Below, piece by piece: positions 9,005 through 18,589 of a stretch of DNA of 64,000 nt. Under the pieces are notes generated by a model, which did not search any database, was not told where the DNA came from, and saw only the letters and a program-made list of their open reading frames with translations. The DNA comes from Phycisphaerales bacterium (GTDB lineage Bacteria; Planctomycetota; Phycisphaerae; Phycisphaerales; SM1A02). The number at the start of each line of letters is the position of its first letter. Position 1 is the stretch's first letter. Location: assembly GCA_030748455.1 (NCBI GenBank), contig JASMLY010000059.1, forward strand, positions 1-64,000. The letters are read 5' to 3'. Made by a program: the position numbers and the translations under genes.

Positions 9005-10414
9005 ATGAACTCAGAAACATTAGAACTCATCAAATCAATTGCGGCACAACGAAAAATAGAAGTGTCCACGATTATTTCTGACCTCGAACAAGCGATGGTC
9101 AGCGCTGCAAGAAGACACTTTGGTTCGCTCGACACTGAAGAGTTCTCCTGTAACATGGATCCACTCTCTGGTGAAATTAACATTTGGCGACATCTGCCAG
9201 AGGGTGCAGTTGAGATTCCCCTTGCAGATCTTGGACGCATTCCTGCACAAACAGCAAAACAAGTCATGATTCAACGGTTCAGAGAAGATGAACGGTCTGG
9301 GATTTTTGATGAATACATCGACAAGGTCGGCGAGATATTGGCAGGGTCTTGCAGCCGATATGAAGGTGGTTCATTGATTGTTCAACTTGACAAATCGGGT
9401 CGCGTTGAGGGTTTCATGCCTCGATCAGAACAAATACCTGGTGAACAATTTAATGCGGGAGATCGCATCCGTTGTTACGTGATCGATGTACGTGATACTG
9501 GAAGTCAAGTAAAAATTGTGTTATCTCGGAGCCACGCTGAGTTTATTCGGAAGCTCTTCGAAACAGAGGTTCCAGAAGTACACGAACACGTTATTGAAAT
9601 TCGCGCGATGTCTCGTGAGCCCGGCTTCCGAACTAAAATTGCTGTGACATCAAACGATTCTAAGATCGATCCTGTTGGTGCGTGTGTTGGTGTACGCGGA
9701 AGTCGAATCCGAAACATTGTTGAGGAACTCGGTGGCGAAAAAATCGACATTGTTCGGTGGAATGAATCAAGCCAAGTTCTCATATCGAACGCGCTCAAAC
9801 CCGCAGAAGTAGAAGATGTAAGCCTTTGTTTTGAACTTGGAAGAGCAACAATCGTTGTCCGTGATGATCAACTTTCGCTTGCAATTGGCCGTCGAGGTCA
9901 AAATGTCCGTCTTGCTGCAAGATTAACTGGGTGGGATATCGATATTCTTACACCTGATGAGTACACCAAAGGTCTTGAAACGCTATGGGATGCATTGAAG
10001 GAAATTGAAGGTGTAACTGAAGAAATGCTTGATCGAATGGCAGCGATGGGCATGATTAGTGTCTTTGACGTCGAAGAAATTGGCCGCAATGTGATGGTGA
10101 CGGATTTGGAGATTGAAGAGAAAGTTGCAGATCGTTGCGTTGAAGCCGCAATTGTGAAGGCGAAGCAAGTCACAACTGAACGCGAAGCTGAAAAAGCAGC
10201 TGAAGAGGCGAAGGCTCTTGAAGAAGAAGCCGCAGCAGCAGCAGTCCTCGATGGTGAAGTTGATGAAGACGCAGAAGCAGCAGCCGACTCGATTCTTGGG
10301 TTTGGGGATGACTCGGCTTCAGATGCAGAAGACATACCTACGAACAGTGAGAGTTCTGCAGCAACAGTCGCTGCCGATTCCGAACAAGAGGAACAAACAG
10401 ATACGCAAGCATAA
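9005..10414 (+). CDS. nusA: Transcription elongation/antitermination factor NusA
   Basis: NusA binds RNA polymerase and nascent RNA and modulates pausing, termination and antitermination. The 469-residue protein has the N-terminal polymerase-binding domain (1-125), an S1 domain (about 130-195) and two KH domains (about 200-345; GACVGVRGSRIRNIVEEL and LAIGRRGQNVRLAARLTGW). The tail from about 380 is rich in Glu and Ala; the second acidic repeat of E. coli NusA is not evident. It begins at ATG 9005 and heads the nusA-infB-rbfA operon. A terminator just upstream may allow autoregulation by NusA-dependent attenuation. Confidence 0.97.
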   Translation: MNSETLELIKSIAAQRKIEVSTIISDLEQAMVSAARRHFGSLDTEEFSCNMDPLSGEINIWRHLPEGAVEIPLADLGRIPAQTAKQVMIQRFREDERSGIFDEYIDKVGEILAGSCSRYEGGSLIVQLDKSGRVEGFMPRSEQIPGEQFNAGDRIRCYVIDVRDTGSQVKIVLSRSHAEFIRKLFETEVPEVHEHVIEIRAMSREPGFRTKIAVTSNDSKIDPVGACVGVRGSRIRNIVEELGGEKIDIVRWNESSQVLISNALKPAEVEDVSLCFELGRATIVVRDDQLSLAIGRRGQNVRLAARLTGWDIDILTPDEYTKGLETLWDALKEIEGVTEEMLDRMAAMGMISVFDVEEIGRNVMVTDLEIEEKVADRCVEAAIVKAKQVTTEREAEKAAEEAKALEEEAAAAAVLDGEVDEDAEAAADSILGFGDDSASDAEDIPTNSESSAATVAADSEQEEQTDTQA

Positions 10415-10440
10415 CGCTAGTCGCGTACGGAGAATTAGCT

Positions 10441-13005
10441 TTGGCAAAAAAAGCAATAATAAGAGTTCATCATCTCGCGAAAGAACTTGGAGTGAATTCC
10501 AAAGATATCGTGAAGAAATGTACCGACGAAGGTGTTCCAAACATTACGAATCATCAATCTTCGGTTTCTGCCGGTCTATCCGCAACCATCAAAGAGTGGT
10601 TTAGTGACGCAGGTGGAGATTCATCATCAGCAATTGAGACAAGCACGAAGGTTGATGTTCAAAAAGCGAGAGCCAAAGCAAAGAAAACGACTCGCAAGAA
10701 GAAAGCAACAAAGAAAGCTACTGCTACGAGCGCTGATGCGACAAGTACAAAGAAGAAAGTTAAGAAGAAAACGAAGTCGAACGTTGATAAGCCCGAGGAA
10801 GTAAAACCAGTAGGTCGAAAAATGGACACGCCTGTCAAAGCGAAAATGGCTGGGCCTCGCGTGATCCGAGTCGAAGAACCAGAGCCAGAACCAGCTCCAC
10901 GCCCAAAAAGACGACCACCTGCACAACAATCATCTCCTGGGGGTGGCGGTGTTCGGGTACCACGTGGAGGCTCTGGAGAAATGCCACCACAAACAGGCCG
11001 CCCAGATACAAGACGAAACAAGCGACGTGGCGCAAGCCACCAAACAGACAAAACGAATCGCAATCAACCGCAGCAAAACCGTAATGACAGCAATTGGCGC
11101 CAACAAGATTTGCTCGAACGGGAAAATAGATTGCGACGAAGTGGTGGATTTTTTAGGCAAGCTCGAAGAGATAAACAAAAACGTTCTAGCAAACAAGTTG
11201 TTCACGCAAAAACACTTGCACAAACTGGTGGAAAGGTTTCTGTTACAGAACCAATTTCCATCAAGGAACTTTCAGCTACAACGGGTGTTAAGGCAAATGA
11301 GATTCTTAAAAAACTCATGCTTGATGGCACGATGGCGACTGTCAATGACAACCTTGAGGCTGATAAAGCAATTGAGATGATGATGGAGTGGGGCATTGAA
11401 CTTGAAGTTGTTGAAGCTAAAACCGAAGTGGATAAAATTGAAGAGACCTTCACAGATCGTGCAATTGTTGATCAGCAACCATGTGCTCCTGTAGTCACGA
11501 TTCTTGGTCACGTTGACCATGGCAAAACTTCGTTACTTGACAGAATTCGAAACGCGAACGTAGCAGATGGCGAAGCGGGCGGAATCACACAAGCAACGAG
11601 TGCATTTCGTGTCCCAGTTACAGCGGGTGAAGGGGAACGGATGGTGACCTTTATCGATACACCTGGTCACGAGGCATTTACAGAAATGCGGGCACGGGGT
11701 GCAAAGGTGACAGATATTGTTGTTCTCGTGATTGCAGCAGATGACGGTGTGATGCCACAATCAATTGAGTCGATTGCTCATGCCAAAGCTGCTGGTGTAC
11801 CAATTGTTGTTGCACTGAACAAAATCGATAAACCAGAAGCGACGGACGAAAATATCCAACGAATCCTCGGGCAACTTGCTGAGCATGAACTTAATCCTGT
11901 GGATTGGGGTGGTGACACAGAAGTGATCCGAACAAGTGCAATCAAAAATGAAGGTATCCAAGATCTCTTAGATATTTTAGATTACCAAGCAGAATTACTC
12001 GACTTGAAAGCAGATTTCGGAGGTCCAGCTGAAGGCACTGTGATCGAAGCACATCTAGCAGAAGGACAAGGTCCTGTGGCGAGCATTTTGGTCCAGCAAG
12101 GTCACCTTCAGAAGGGTGATTTCATTGTTGCGGGTCGTGGATACGGGCGCTTACGTTCACTCACAAACGATCACGGCAAGCAGGTTGCTGACGCTACGCC
12201 TTCGATGCCGATGACCATTTCTGGTTTAAGTGAAGTTCCAGATGCCGGTGACAAGTTCTACATTGTGAAATCACAGAAAGAAGCCGAAGCAGCAGCGAAA
12301 GAACGGGCTGAAGTAGAACGGCAAAAGGAACTAACTCGAGACAAAGTCACACTTGACAATATTTTTGATCAAATGAAGTCTGCGAATATCCGTGAACTTC
12401 CAGTCATTATTAAAGGGGATGTTCAGGGTTCAATCGAGACCCTTCGAGCCACGATTTCAAAAATCGGGAACGACGAAGCTGCGATCGCAGTGAAGTATGC
12501 TGCGGTTGGTGGGATTAATGAATCTGACGTTAATCTTGCAGAAACTTGCGGGGGCATCATTGTGGGTTTCAATGCAACGAGTACTTCCAAATCGAGGCGT
12601 CTCGCGGAGCAGAAGGGCGTTGAAATTCGATATTACGACGTGATTTATGACTTGACTGACGATCTTACGAAAGCATTGCAAGGATTGCTCGATCCTGAGA
12701 TTAAACTTGAAGTTATTGGGCACGCAGAGGTTCGAGATGTCTTTAAGATTTCGAAAGTAGGGATGATCGCTGGCTGCTACGTCACTGATGGAAAGGTTGA
12801 ACGCAACCAACAGATTCGTGTAACTAGAGATGGCATCGTTATCGAATCGGATCGCAGGCTTGAACAGCTCAAACGATTCAAAGATGATGCAAAAGAAGTT
12901 AAATCTGGACAAGAGTGTGGTATGAAGATTAATGGATACGACGACATAAAGGTTGGTGATGTTATCGAATGTTATAGAACACTCGAGGTTGAACGGACTC
13001 TTTAA
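10441..13005 (+). CDS. infB: Translation initiation factor IF-2
   Basis: GTPase that places fMet-tRNA on the 30S subunit and promotes subunit joining. The start codon is TTG at 10441 (family N-terminus [17 protein letters not shown]). The 854 residues comprise an IF2_N domain (1-55), a Lys-rich linker (70-125), a Pro/Arg/Gln-rich linker (140-250), a second IF2_N domain (275-320), and the GTPase with GHVDHGKT near 356-363 and [15 protein letters not shown]. Domains II, III and the C-terminal fMet-tRNA-binding domain follow. It lies 26 bp after nusA and 12 bp before the rbfA ATG. Confidence 0.97.
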   Translation: MAKKAIIRVHHLAKELGVNSKDIVKKCTDEGVPNITNHQSSVSAGLSATIKEWFSDAGGDSSSAIETSTKVDVQKARAKAKKTTRKKKATKKATATSADATSTKKKVKKKTKSNVDKPEEVKPVGRKMDTPVKAKMAGPRVIRVEEPEPEPAPRPKRRPPAQQSSPGGGGVRVPRGGSGEMPPQTGRPDTRRNKRRGASHQTDKTNRNQPQQNRNDSNWRQQDLLERENRLRRSGGFFRQARRDKQKRSSKQVVHAKTLAQTGGKVSVTEPISIKELSATTGVKANEILKKLMLDGTMATVNDNLEADKAIEMMMEWGIELEVVEAKTEVDKIEETFTDRAIVDQQPCAPVVTILGHVDHGKTSLLDRIRNANVADGEAGGITQATSAFRVPVTAGEGERMVTFIDTPGHEAFTEMRARGAKVTDIVVLVIAADDGVMPQSIESIAHAKAAGVPIVVALNKIDKPEATDENIQRILGQLAEHELNPVDWGGDTEVIRTSAIKNEGIQDLLDILDYQAELLDLKADFGGPAEGTVIEAHLAEGQGPVASILVQQGHLQKGDFIVAGRGYGRLRSLTNDHGKQVADATPSMPMTISGLSEVPDAGDKFYIVKSQKEAEAAAKERAEVERQKELTRDKVTLDNIFDQMKSANIRELPVIIKGDVQGSIETLRATISKIGNDEAAIAVKYAAVGGINESDVNLAETCGGIIVGFNATSTSKSRRLAEQKGVEIRYYDVIYDLTDDLTKALQGLLDPEIKLEVIGHAEVRDVFKISKVGMIAGCYVTDGKVERNQQIRVTRDGIVIESDRRLEQLKRFKDDAKEVKSGQECGMKINGYDDIKVGDVIECYRTLEVERTL

Positions 13006-13017
13006 GACTTACACGTG

Positions 13018-13395
13018 ATGACGCAACGAACCGAACAAGTCGCAGCGACTTTAAAACGAGCAATACAAGACGTGATTGTTCGTGGATTGTCCGATCCACG
13101 GATCAAAGGTTTGATTACAGTTACGAGGATTGATGTCTCACCAGATCTTGCAGATGCAACTGTGTTTTGCACAATAACTCCCAGCGAACACGAGGAACTT
13201 TCCCTGCACGGGCTTAGTTCTGCTTCGAGGTGGGTTCGTCGAAAAGCTGCCGACCATATTCGAATACGCCGAATGCCAAAGTTGCATTTTAAACTAGATA
13301 AAAAATTACGCCGTGAACAAGATGTCATGGCGAGCATTGAGCAGGCTCGAATCGAGGATGAGAAACGAGCCAAAAAATACAATACGGAAGGGTAA
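13018..13395 (+). CDS. rbfA: Ribosome-binding factor A
   Basis: RbfA binds the 30S subunit during late maturation of 16S rRNA. The product has 125 residues with the KH-like fold of the family: RTEQVAATLKRAIQDVI at the N-terminus, DPRIKGLITVTRIDVSPDL in the middle and HIRIRRMPKLHFKLDKKL near the end. ATG 13018 is preferred over the adjacent GTG 13015. The position after infB is the usual bacterial order. A ribosome site (GGAAGGG) overlapping its 3' end serves the next gene. Confidence 0.95.
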   Translation: MTQRTEQVAATLKRAIQDVIVRGLSDPRIKGLITVTRIDVSPDLADATVFCTITPSEHEELSLHGLSSASRWVRRKAADHIRIRRMPKLHFKLDKKLRREQDVMASIEQARIEDEKRAKKYNTEG

Positions 13396-13399
13396 TCCA

Positions 13400-14191
13400 T
13401 TGAAGAACTCAACTGAGTATGCCAAGAAATTCAAATCATTTTGTAGAAAGTTGCCAACATCGAATGCAGAGCCCCACTCAGATGGCCCTGTAGCAGAGAT
13501 GATTTATTCCCAATTGTTGTGGAATGCGACTGTGAAACAAGCGGACAACGCCTACAAAAAACTTATGAATGCATGTATCGATCTCAACGATCTACGGATG
13601 AATACTCCACAAGAGACTATTGAAGTTATTGGTGTTTCATACCCACGCGCAGAAGATCGTTCTAGAAGATTGCGAGCCTTGTTGCGTGCAATTTATCTAC
13701 GAGAACACGATGTAAAACTCGACACTCTAGAAGATGCGAACAAAACTGAAATAAAAGAATATTTCCAAACCTTAGAGGGAGTTTCCCACTTTGTTTCGGC
13801 TCGGGTCCTTTCACTTTGTTTTGGTATTTCAGCATTTCCAATTGACGATCGAACCCACGGCGCACTTATTAATGAGGGTGTGTTACACGAAGACGTACAT
13901 CTTGATGAAGCAGCTTCCTGGCTATCGAGGCAAGTGAAAGTAAAAGACGTGAGCAGGGTACACGGTGGTTTGCATGCCTGGATTGAATCCCGACCTGCAC
14001 CAAAGAAGAAAACTTCTAAGAATACAACGAAGAAGAAAACTTCTAAGAAGGCAACTAAGAAAAAGGTTGCAAAGAAAAAAATCACAAAGAAGAAAACCAA
14101 AAAAACAACGAAAAAATCCCCCGCAAAAAAAATTGCTAAGAAAAAAGTTACGAAGAAAAAAACAACGAAAAAGAAGACCCCTAAGAAGTGA
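13400..14191 (+). CDS. Endonuclease III-like HhH-GPD protein with lysine-rich tail
   Basis: 263 residues. The first 195 resemble HhH-GPD DNA glycosylases: the helix-hairpin-helix region reads LEGVSHFVSARVLSLCFG (about 123-140), followed by FPIDDRTHGAL, where an aspartate sits in the catalytic place. The catalytic lysine of endonuclease III (normally in GRKTA) is not present, and there is no C-terminal 4Fe-4S cysteine set. Residues 197-263 are almost entirely Lys, Thr and Ser repeats, like a histone H1 tail. The start is TTG 13400, with GGAAGGG eight bases before it. It overlaps the TPR gene by 4 bp. Repair or DNA-structural roles are both possible. Confidence 0.7.
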   Translation: MKNSTEYAKKFKSFCRKLPTSNAEPHSDGPVAEMIYSQLLWNATVKQADNAYKKLMNACIDLNDLRMNTPQETIEVIGVSYPRAEDRSRRLRALLRAIYLREHDVKLDTLEDANKTEIKEYFQTLEGVSHFVSARVLSLCFGISAFPIDDRTHGALINEGVLHEDVHLDEAASWLSRQVKVKDVSRVHGGLHAWIESRPAPKKKTSKNTTKKKTSKKATKKKVAKKKITKKKTKKTTKKSPAKKIAKKKVTKKKTTKKKTPKK

Positions 14192-15618
14192 TCAAGTTCT
14201 TTCTTTTTGTTGTGCCCGTATTTGTGTTGTGCAGTGTTGCCCAACCACAGTTCGATGGCATCAACGAGCGATTGCAGCAGTTTTGTGATCCACTCAACGA
14301 CGGCGTTCCTCAACGATCAACGCGAGAAGCTGCGAGGGCATACGTCACAGGGCGAGACCTCGCGGCGTCGAACCACCATAGGGAAGCAATCTCCTACTAT
14401 CTACAAGCAGCAGAGCTAGACGGTACAGCCCCCGCTCCATGGGCAGCGATGGCAGAATCACTCGATCAACTCGAACGACCTGAAGCTGCATTTAAGGCTT
14501 GGAGTGAAACACTCAAACGAGACCCAAAGAATGCAAAAGCGCTCTTTGTTGTCGGTCTAGACTGTGCAATGAACGGCGCGTTTGAAACTGCTGTAAATCT
14601 GCTTTCATGCCTCAGACTTCAGGGTGTGAAAAATACACCAACAAACAGATTGCTGCTTGATGTTGCTCTTGCTTCTTCATTAGATAAAACTGGGTATACC
14701 GAGTTAAGCGAATTAATTTTGTCTAAAGAGAACGAGTACATCGAAGCTTCATTTACTGAGTTAATGCATGGCAACGAACCCGTCTGGCTTAGCGTATTGC
14801 AACAACTCATCGACGTGGGTGCTCCTCGAGTCGCACTTACTATGGCTTCAAAGGCAGCCCCAAAACTTGATAAACAACGGCAAGCAGCAATCCTCAGTGC
14901 TATGCCCATCATTGAAACTGCTGCAGGTGGAGATGGATCAGTAACTCTTGCAACATATACGCTCGTTGGGCAGAATGATTTGATTCCGTTACGGCCAAAG
15001 TGGTTTGAGCCTGTTCCGCTCTCTGTTGCATTATCTACAGCAGCCCAATCCATGTCTGAGGTTGGCGGACTCGAAGGTGCGATACTCTTATACAAAGCAT
15101 CCATTGCATTCGATGATTCCGATGTCGTTGCACTGAATAATTTGGCTTGGACACTATTGCAGTTTGAGGGTATCACTCCTGAAGCAGTTTCGTTCGCAGA
15201 AAAAGCGTACGATCTTGATTCGAACGCAAGTTTTATTCAGGACACACTTGGGTATATCAAACTGTTGGAGGGATCATCGAACGAAGCGATCGATTTGTTT
15301 ATCAGGGCGTTGAACAACTCAAATGGTGACCCGCAAATTATGGATCACCTTGGTGATGCGTACTGGCAATCTCACCAACGTCGCGATGCAATTGAAGCGT
15401 GGCAACGAGCATACTCTACGTTACGATCTCCACAGTATTATCAAGCAATCATCGAGGGATACCAAAGTATGATCTATTCAATCTGGGGAGTTGCAATCGC
15501 CACACCTGAGGCGTTGTATGATTTAGAGATTGGCAGCATTGTTCGTAGGCTGCAAGAGAAATTAGTAGCAGTTCAAGAAGGCAAAGACCCTTTTGAGCCA
15601 AAGAATGGAGCAAACTAA
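14188..15618 (+). CDS. Exported TPR-repeat protein
   Basis: 476 residues, function not identified. The N-terminus (MIKFFLFVVPVFVLCSVAQP) is a likely signal peptide, so the protein should act outside the cytoplasm. It has TPR-like helical repeats at about 40-115 (AISYYLQAAELDGTAPAPWA) and 290-410 (NNLAWTLLQFEG, DTLGYIKLLEGSSNEAIDLF, DHLGDAYWQSHQRRDAIEAW). The GTG start at 14188 overlaps the previous stop. TPR proteins usually act as scaffolds. It lies in the nusA operon, next to yebC, probably by co-transcription only. Confidence 0.8.
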   Translation: MIKFFLFVVPVFVLCSVAQPQFDGINERLQQFCDPLNDGVPQRSTREAARAYVTGRDLAASNHHREAISYYLQAAELDGTAPAPWAAMAESLDQLERPEAAFKAWSETLKRDPKNAKALFVVGLDCAMNGAFETAVNLLSCLRLQGVKNTPTNRLLLDVALASSLDKTGYTELSELILSKENEYIEASFTELMHGNEPVWLSVLQQLIDVGAPRVALTMASKAAPKLDKQRQAAILSAMPIIETAAGGDGSVTLATYTLVGQNDLIPLRPKWFEPVPLSVALSTAAQSMSEVGGLEGAILLYKASIAFDDSDVVALNNLAWTLLQFEGITPEAVSFAEKAYDLDSNASFIQDTLGYIKLLEGSSNEAIDLFIRALNNSNGDPQIMDHLGDAYWQSHQRRDAIEAWQRAYSTLRSPQYYQAIIEGYQSMIYSIWGVAIATPEALYDLEIGSIVRRLQEKLVAVQEGKDPFEPKNGAN

Positions 15619-15620
15619 TC

Positions 15621-16364
15621 ATGGCTGGTCATAGCAAATGGGCAAATATCAAACACCGAAAAGCAAGACAAGATGCAGTCAAGGGAAAGGCTTGGTCCAA
15701 GTGCAGCCGTGCAATTATGGTTGCTGTGAAAAATGCAGGTCCAGATCCTGAAACAAATCTTACACTTCGTTATGCAATCGAAGATGCCAAAGCAGTGAAT
15801 ATGGCAAAGGATACGATTGAAAAAGCGATCAAAAAAGCGAGTGGCGAAGGCTCTGAAGGCGTGACGTATGAGGAAGTTCGGTATGAAGGCTATGGGCCAA
15901 GTGGTGTTGCGATCATCATTGACGTTCTAACAGATAATGTAAATCGAACAGCTCCGGAGATGCGCAAACTTTTTGAAAAGGGAAACGGAAATCTAGCAAA
16001 ACCAGGTTCTGTAGCTTTTGGGTTTACGAGCAAAGGTGTGATCCTAATCGAAGCAGAAAAGACTACCGAAGAAACGTTAATGGATGTCGCCCTCGAAGCG
16101 GGTGCTGATGATATCGAGCAAACCGAAAGCGGTTGGGAAGTTACTTGTGAACCCGCTCAATTACTGACTCTTCGTCAAGCACTTGAGGAATCAGAGATCG
16201 AAGTCATGACCGCAGAGGTGACGATGGTTCCATCGACGACTGTCGCGTGTGAGGTTGAGTTAGGGGGGAAAATTCTTCGCTTAATCGATTCGTTTGAAGA
16301 ACATGACGATGTACAAAACGTGTACACCAATGCGGATATCCCCGAAGAGGTAATGGAGGAATGA
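15621..16364 (+). CDS. yebC: YebC/PmpR family regulator
   Basis: YebC-family protein of 247 residues, annotated in various bacteria as a transcriptional regulator and more recently linked to translation of difficult sequences. The highly conserved start AGHSKWANIKHRKARQDA is present, followed by EEVRYEGYGPSGVAIIIDVLTDN and GNLAKPGSVAFGF. Its length matches the family. It starts two bases after the TPR gene stop and overlaps the lipoprotein gene by 4 bp (ATGA). Confidence 0.95.
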   Translation: MAGHSKWANIKHRKARQDAVKGKAWSKCSRAIMVAVKNAGPDPETNLTLRYAIEDAKAVNMAKDTIEKAIKKASGEGSEGVTYEEVRYEGYGPSGVAIIIDVLTDNVNRTAPEMRKLFEKGNGNLAKPGSVAFGFTSKGVILIEAEKTTEETLMDVALEAGADDIEQTESGWEVTCEPAQLLTLRQALEESEIEVMTAEVTMVPSTTVACEVELGGKILRLIDSFEEHDDVQNVYTNADIPEEVMEE

Positions 16365-16801
16365 TTCGACTTGTTATATCTGTACTGTTCCTACTCCTGT
16401 TTGGTTGCAGTACATCTGTTACACATACGTTTCCTGCTGTAGATCGCGACCAACTATGGACAGCGATGGTTGCCACCGCAGGTGCTCCGGAATACAACTC
16501 TGCCGATATACACTCGAGGTGGATCGTTGTAGACAACGAAGTTAAAACTAATTCAGAGCGAGGGATGATCGAGGTCCGCAGGACACTTTCTAGGATAGTA
16601 CAACGACCGAGAGAACAAGCGCAAAAGGATCGGCGAACGACCCAATTTTCAGTACAACTTTTACCGGTTGAACCGCCAACGGTCGAGTTTGTGAGTCAAG
16701 GATATTCATTCACACCTGTGCGTGATGCACATGAAGCTGAACATTATTTTTCAGCACTTGATGATATGTTGATTCCAATACATAACGAATCACCGAATTA
16801 G
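16361..16801 (+). CDS. Small lipoprotein of unknown function
   Basis: 146 residues with a short hydrophobic signal and a lipobox ending LLLFGC at C16, so it is probably a lipid-anchored envelope protein. The mature part has no motif I recognise; it contains a charged stretch RRTLSRIVQRPREQAQKDRR. It is the last gene of the nusA operon, overlapping yebC by 4 bp and followed by a strong terminator hairpin. Confidence 0.75.
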   Translation: MIRLVISVLFLLLFGCSTSVTHTFPAVDRDQLWTAMVATAGAPEYNSADIHSRWIVVDNEVKTNSERGMIEVRRTLSRIVQRPREQAQKDRRTTQFSVQLLPVEPPTVEFVSQGYSFTPVRDAHEAEHYFSALDDMLIPIHNESPN

Positions 16802-16825
16802 ATTGTTACTCTTCCCCCTAATAAA

Positions 16826-16855
16826 ACGAAGCCAACTAGATCTAGTTGGCTTCGT
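16826..16855. terminator. Bidirectional terminator, perfect 30-bp palindrome
   Basis: ACGAAGCCAACTAGA is followed directly by its reverse complement, giving a 15-bp stem centred on AGATCT. It lies between the end of the nusA operon (16801) and the end of the convergent recombinase gene (16862). The A/T-rich flanks are short on the minus side. Confidence 0.8.
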
Positions 16856-16861
16856 ATCGAT

Positions 16862-17881
16862 TTAACCTGCTTCAGCACGAGGGTGTGCCTTGTCGTACGA
16901 CTCTTTCATGCGCTTCGTTGTTAAGTGCGTATAAATCTGAGTCGTTGAGAGTGATTGGTGCCCCAACAACTCTTGCACACTCCGTAAATCTGCACCATTG
17001 TCAAGTAAGTGTGTTGCGAAACTGTGACGAAGGGTGTGTGGGCTAATTTCTGGGTCAAGACCAACCTTGTCCAAGTACTTACTCACGTTACGTCTAACAG
17101 AACGTGTAGACAGGCGTGTGTTGTGTTTGTTAATAAAGACAGGGTCTCCAGATTCATTTGGAATGTTGTGTGCTGCCATTACTTGAATGTAATGCCCAAT
17201 TGCAGCCATGGCGTGGGAACCAAGGGGTACGATTCGTTCTTTTCTCCCTTTTCCACGGATGATGATTGCCTGCCCAGTTTCATCGATGTCACCAAAGTTA
17301 ATCCCAACAAGCTCGCTCACACGAATACCTGTTGAGTACAGTGTTTCAAGGATGGCACGGTCGCGCGCGCCCAATATCGTTTTGTCGTTTGGCGCTGAGA
17401 GCAATTGCTCAACCTGTTCTACTGTGATTGCTTTTGGTAATTTTTTCTTTTGTCTTGGTGTTCGGATGAGTGTCATTGGGTTGGAATCAATGATGCCATT
17501 TCGTTCAAGCCATCGAGAAAAACTGCGTAGTGTGGCGATCTTTCTCGCCATCGTAGCGGGGGAGTAATTTGATTCTGAGAGGTACGAAAGAAAGCTTCGT
17601 AAATATTCTGTATCTGAATTCACGATATGCTCTGTGACTGTTTCGGGACCGACGTGCCCAGCGACCGCATCTTTTTCTCCAGAGGAATATCGTTGCCACG
17701 CAGCATTTTCAGCGGGGGAATCAATTGAAATATTTTGTTCTTCAGTAATCCATACAATGTATTGCCGTAAATCAACCCCATAACACCTTGCGGTGTATTC
17801 ACTGAAATGTCGCTCTTCAAGCAGATAAGACAAGAAGGCGGCTACGACGGGTACGGAGTGTTCAACGTTCTTTTGTTTCAT
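16862..17881 (-). CDS. XerC/XerD-family tyrosine recombinase
   Basis: Site-specific recombinase of 339 residues, of the kind that resolves chromosome dimers at dif together with FtsK. The SAM-like core-binding domain covers about 10-130. The catalytic set is complete: R187 (STGIRVSEL), a lysine near 211-214 (GKGRKER), H282 and R285 (SPHTLRHSFATH), H308 (LGHQS) and the nucleophile Y317 (TTQIYTHL). The N-terminal domain carries an insert of about 25 residues near 60-85. XerC and XerD cannot be told apart here. It follows a small unknown gene by 16 bp on the same strand. Confidence 0.92.
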   Translation of the reverse strand: MKQKNVEHSVPVVAAFLSYLLEERHFSEYTARCYGVDLRQYIVWITEEQNISIDSPAENAAWQRYSSGEKDAVAGHVGPETVTEHIVNSDTEYLRSFLSYLSESNYSPATMARKIATLRSFSRWLERNGIIDSNPMTLIRTPRQKKKLPKAITVEQVEQLLSAPNDKTILGARDRAILETLYSTGIRVSELVGINFGDIDETGQAIIIRGKGRKERIVPLGSHAMAAIGHYIQVMAAHNIPNESGDPVFINKHNTRLSTRSVRRNVSKYLDKVGLDPEISPHTLRHSFATHLLDNGADLRSVQELLGHQSLSTTQIYTHLTTKRMKESYDKAHPRAEAG

Positions 17882-17897
17882 AGGAGGAATCCAGTTC

Positions 17898-18257
17898 TTA
17901 GGCGGCCTTGGCCGTAATTTTGGTCATTTCATGGCAGACCATCGCAGCGTCAAACCAGTCAAAGTTGTTTTCGGTTGATTTTGCAATTTCAGTGATTGCT
18001 TTAACAGCAACTGTTTCTTCCCCATCTTTCCAAACGAATCGCCATTGGGTGTCGCCCTTCATGAGCACGACGCTGTGTGAATCATTGTTTGTATTGGTCA
18101 TAGGAAGGTTCTCGGTCATTGATCGTGGTGGATTGAGTGAAATCGGACTTTTTCTGTCGAATATCGGTCTTTGTTGGTCATCATTACTAGGAGTAGTCAT
18201 AGAGAAAACACGTATGCGACAACTGCCGCGTACTCGGGTTCGTTCACTTGCATCCAC
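17898..18257 (-). CDS. Small hypothetical protein
   Basis: 119 residues; not recognised. The N-terminal half is low-complexity and may not be translated: ATG codons at 18200, 18119 and 18101 are alternative starts. The C-terminal part (HSVVLMKGDTQWRFVWKDG onwards) looks like a compact domain that ends FDAAMVCHEMTKITAKAA. No signal peptide or membrane segment. It lies 16 bp upstream of the recombinase gene and is probably co-transcribed with it. Confidence 0.55.
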   Translation of the reverse strand: MDASERTRVRGSCRIRVFSMTTPSNDDQQRPIFDRKSPISLNPPRSMTENLPMTNTNNDSHSVVLMKGDTQWRFVWKDGEETVAVKAITEIAKSTENNFDWFDAAMVCHEMTKITAKAA

Positions 18258-18498
18258 TTAAGTTGAACGATGGTGAGGTTGGTTGGTTTAGACCCAAATT
18301 CCAATTTGGGGATCATGCGACCAACCCTCTTATCGGACGACTGCGGCACAGTTCTTGAACGAAGCGAGCGGTACCAAGAAAACCCATTCTTTGTGGAATC
18401 CTTTCATCCTATACACCCGATAACGTGAGATTTCTTCTTCACGAATACCTCAAAACCCCCTCAAAGCGTTCTTGTTTGGGTAGAATGTGTCGTTTCTC
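18258..18498. other. Intergenic region with nested inverted repeats
   Basis: No gene is seen. On the left, CGTTCACTT (18241) can pair with AAGTTGAACG (one extra base). Next, GGTTGGT (18281-18287) pairs with ACCAACC (18320-18326) around an inner perfect stem CCCAAATT/AATTTGGG (18293-18310). A TAGAAT hexamer at 18481-18486 could be the -10 box of the tRNA-Lys unit, but no convincing -35 box is seen. Confidence 0.45.
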
Positions 18499-18571
18499 GA
18501 TCGCGTAGCTCAGCTGGTAGAGCACCTGACTTTTAATCAGGCGGTCTTGGGTTCGAATCCCAACGCGATCA
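18499..18571 (+). tRNA. tRNA-Lys (anticodon TTT)
   Basis: A complete cloverleaf of 73 nt: acceptor GATCGCG/CGCGATC with discriminator A, D-arm GCTC..GAGC, anticodon stem CCTGA/TCAGG around loop CTTTTAA (anticodon TTT) and a T-arm with GGTTCGAATCC. CCA is not encoded. The SNF2-helicase gene begins 19 bp downstream, so they may share a transcript. Confidence 0.97.
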
Positions 18572-18589
18572 TTCATGCACGGAGGTTCA

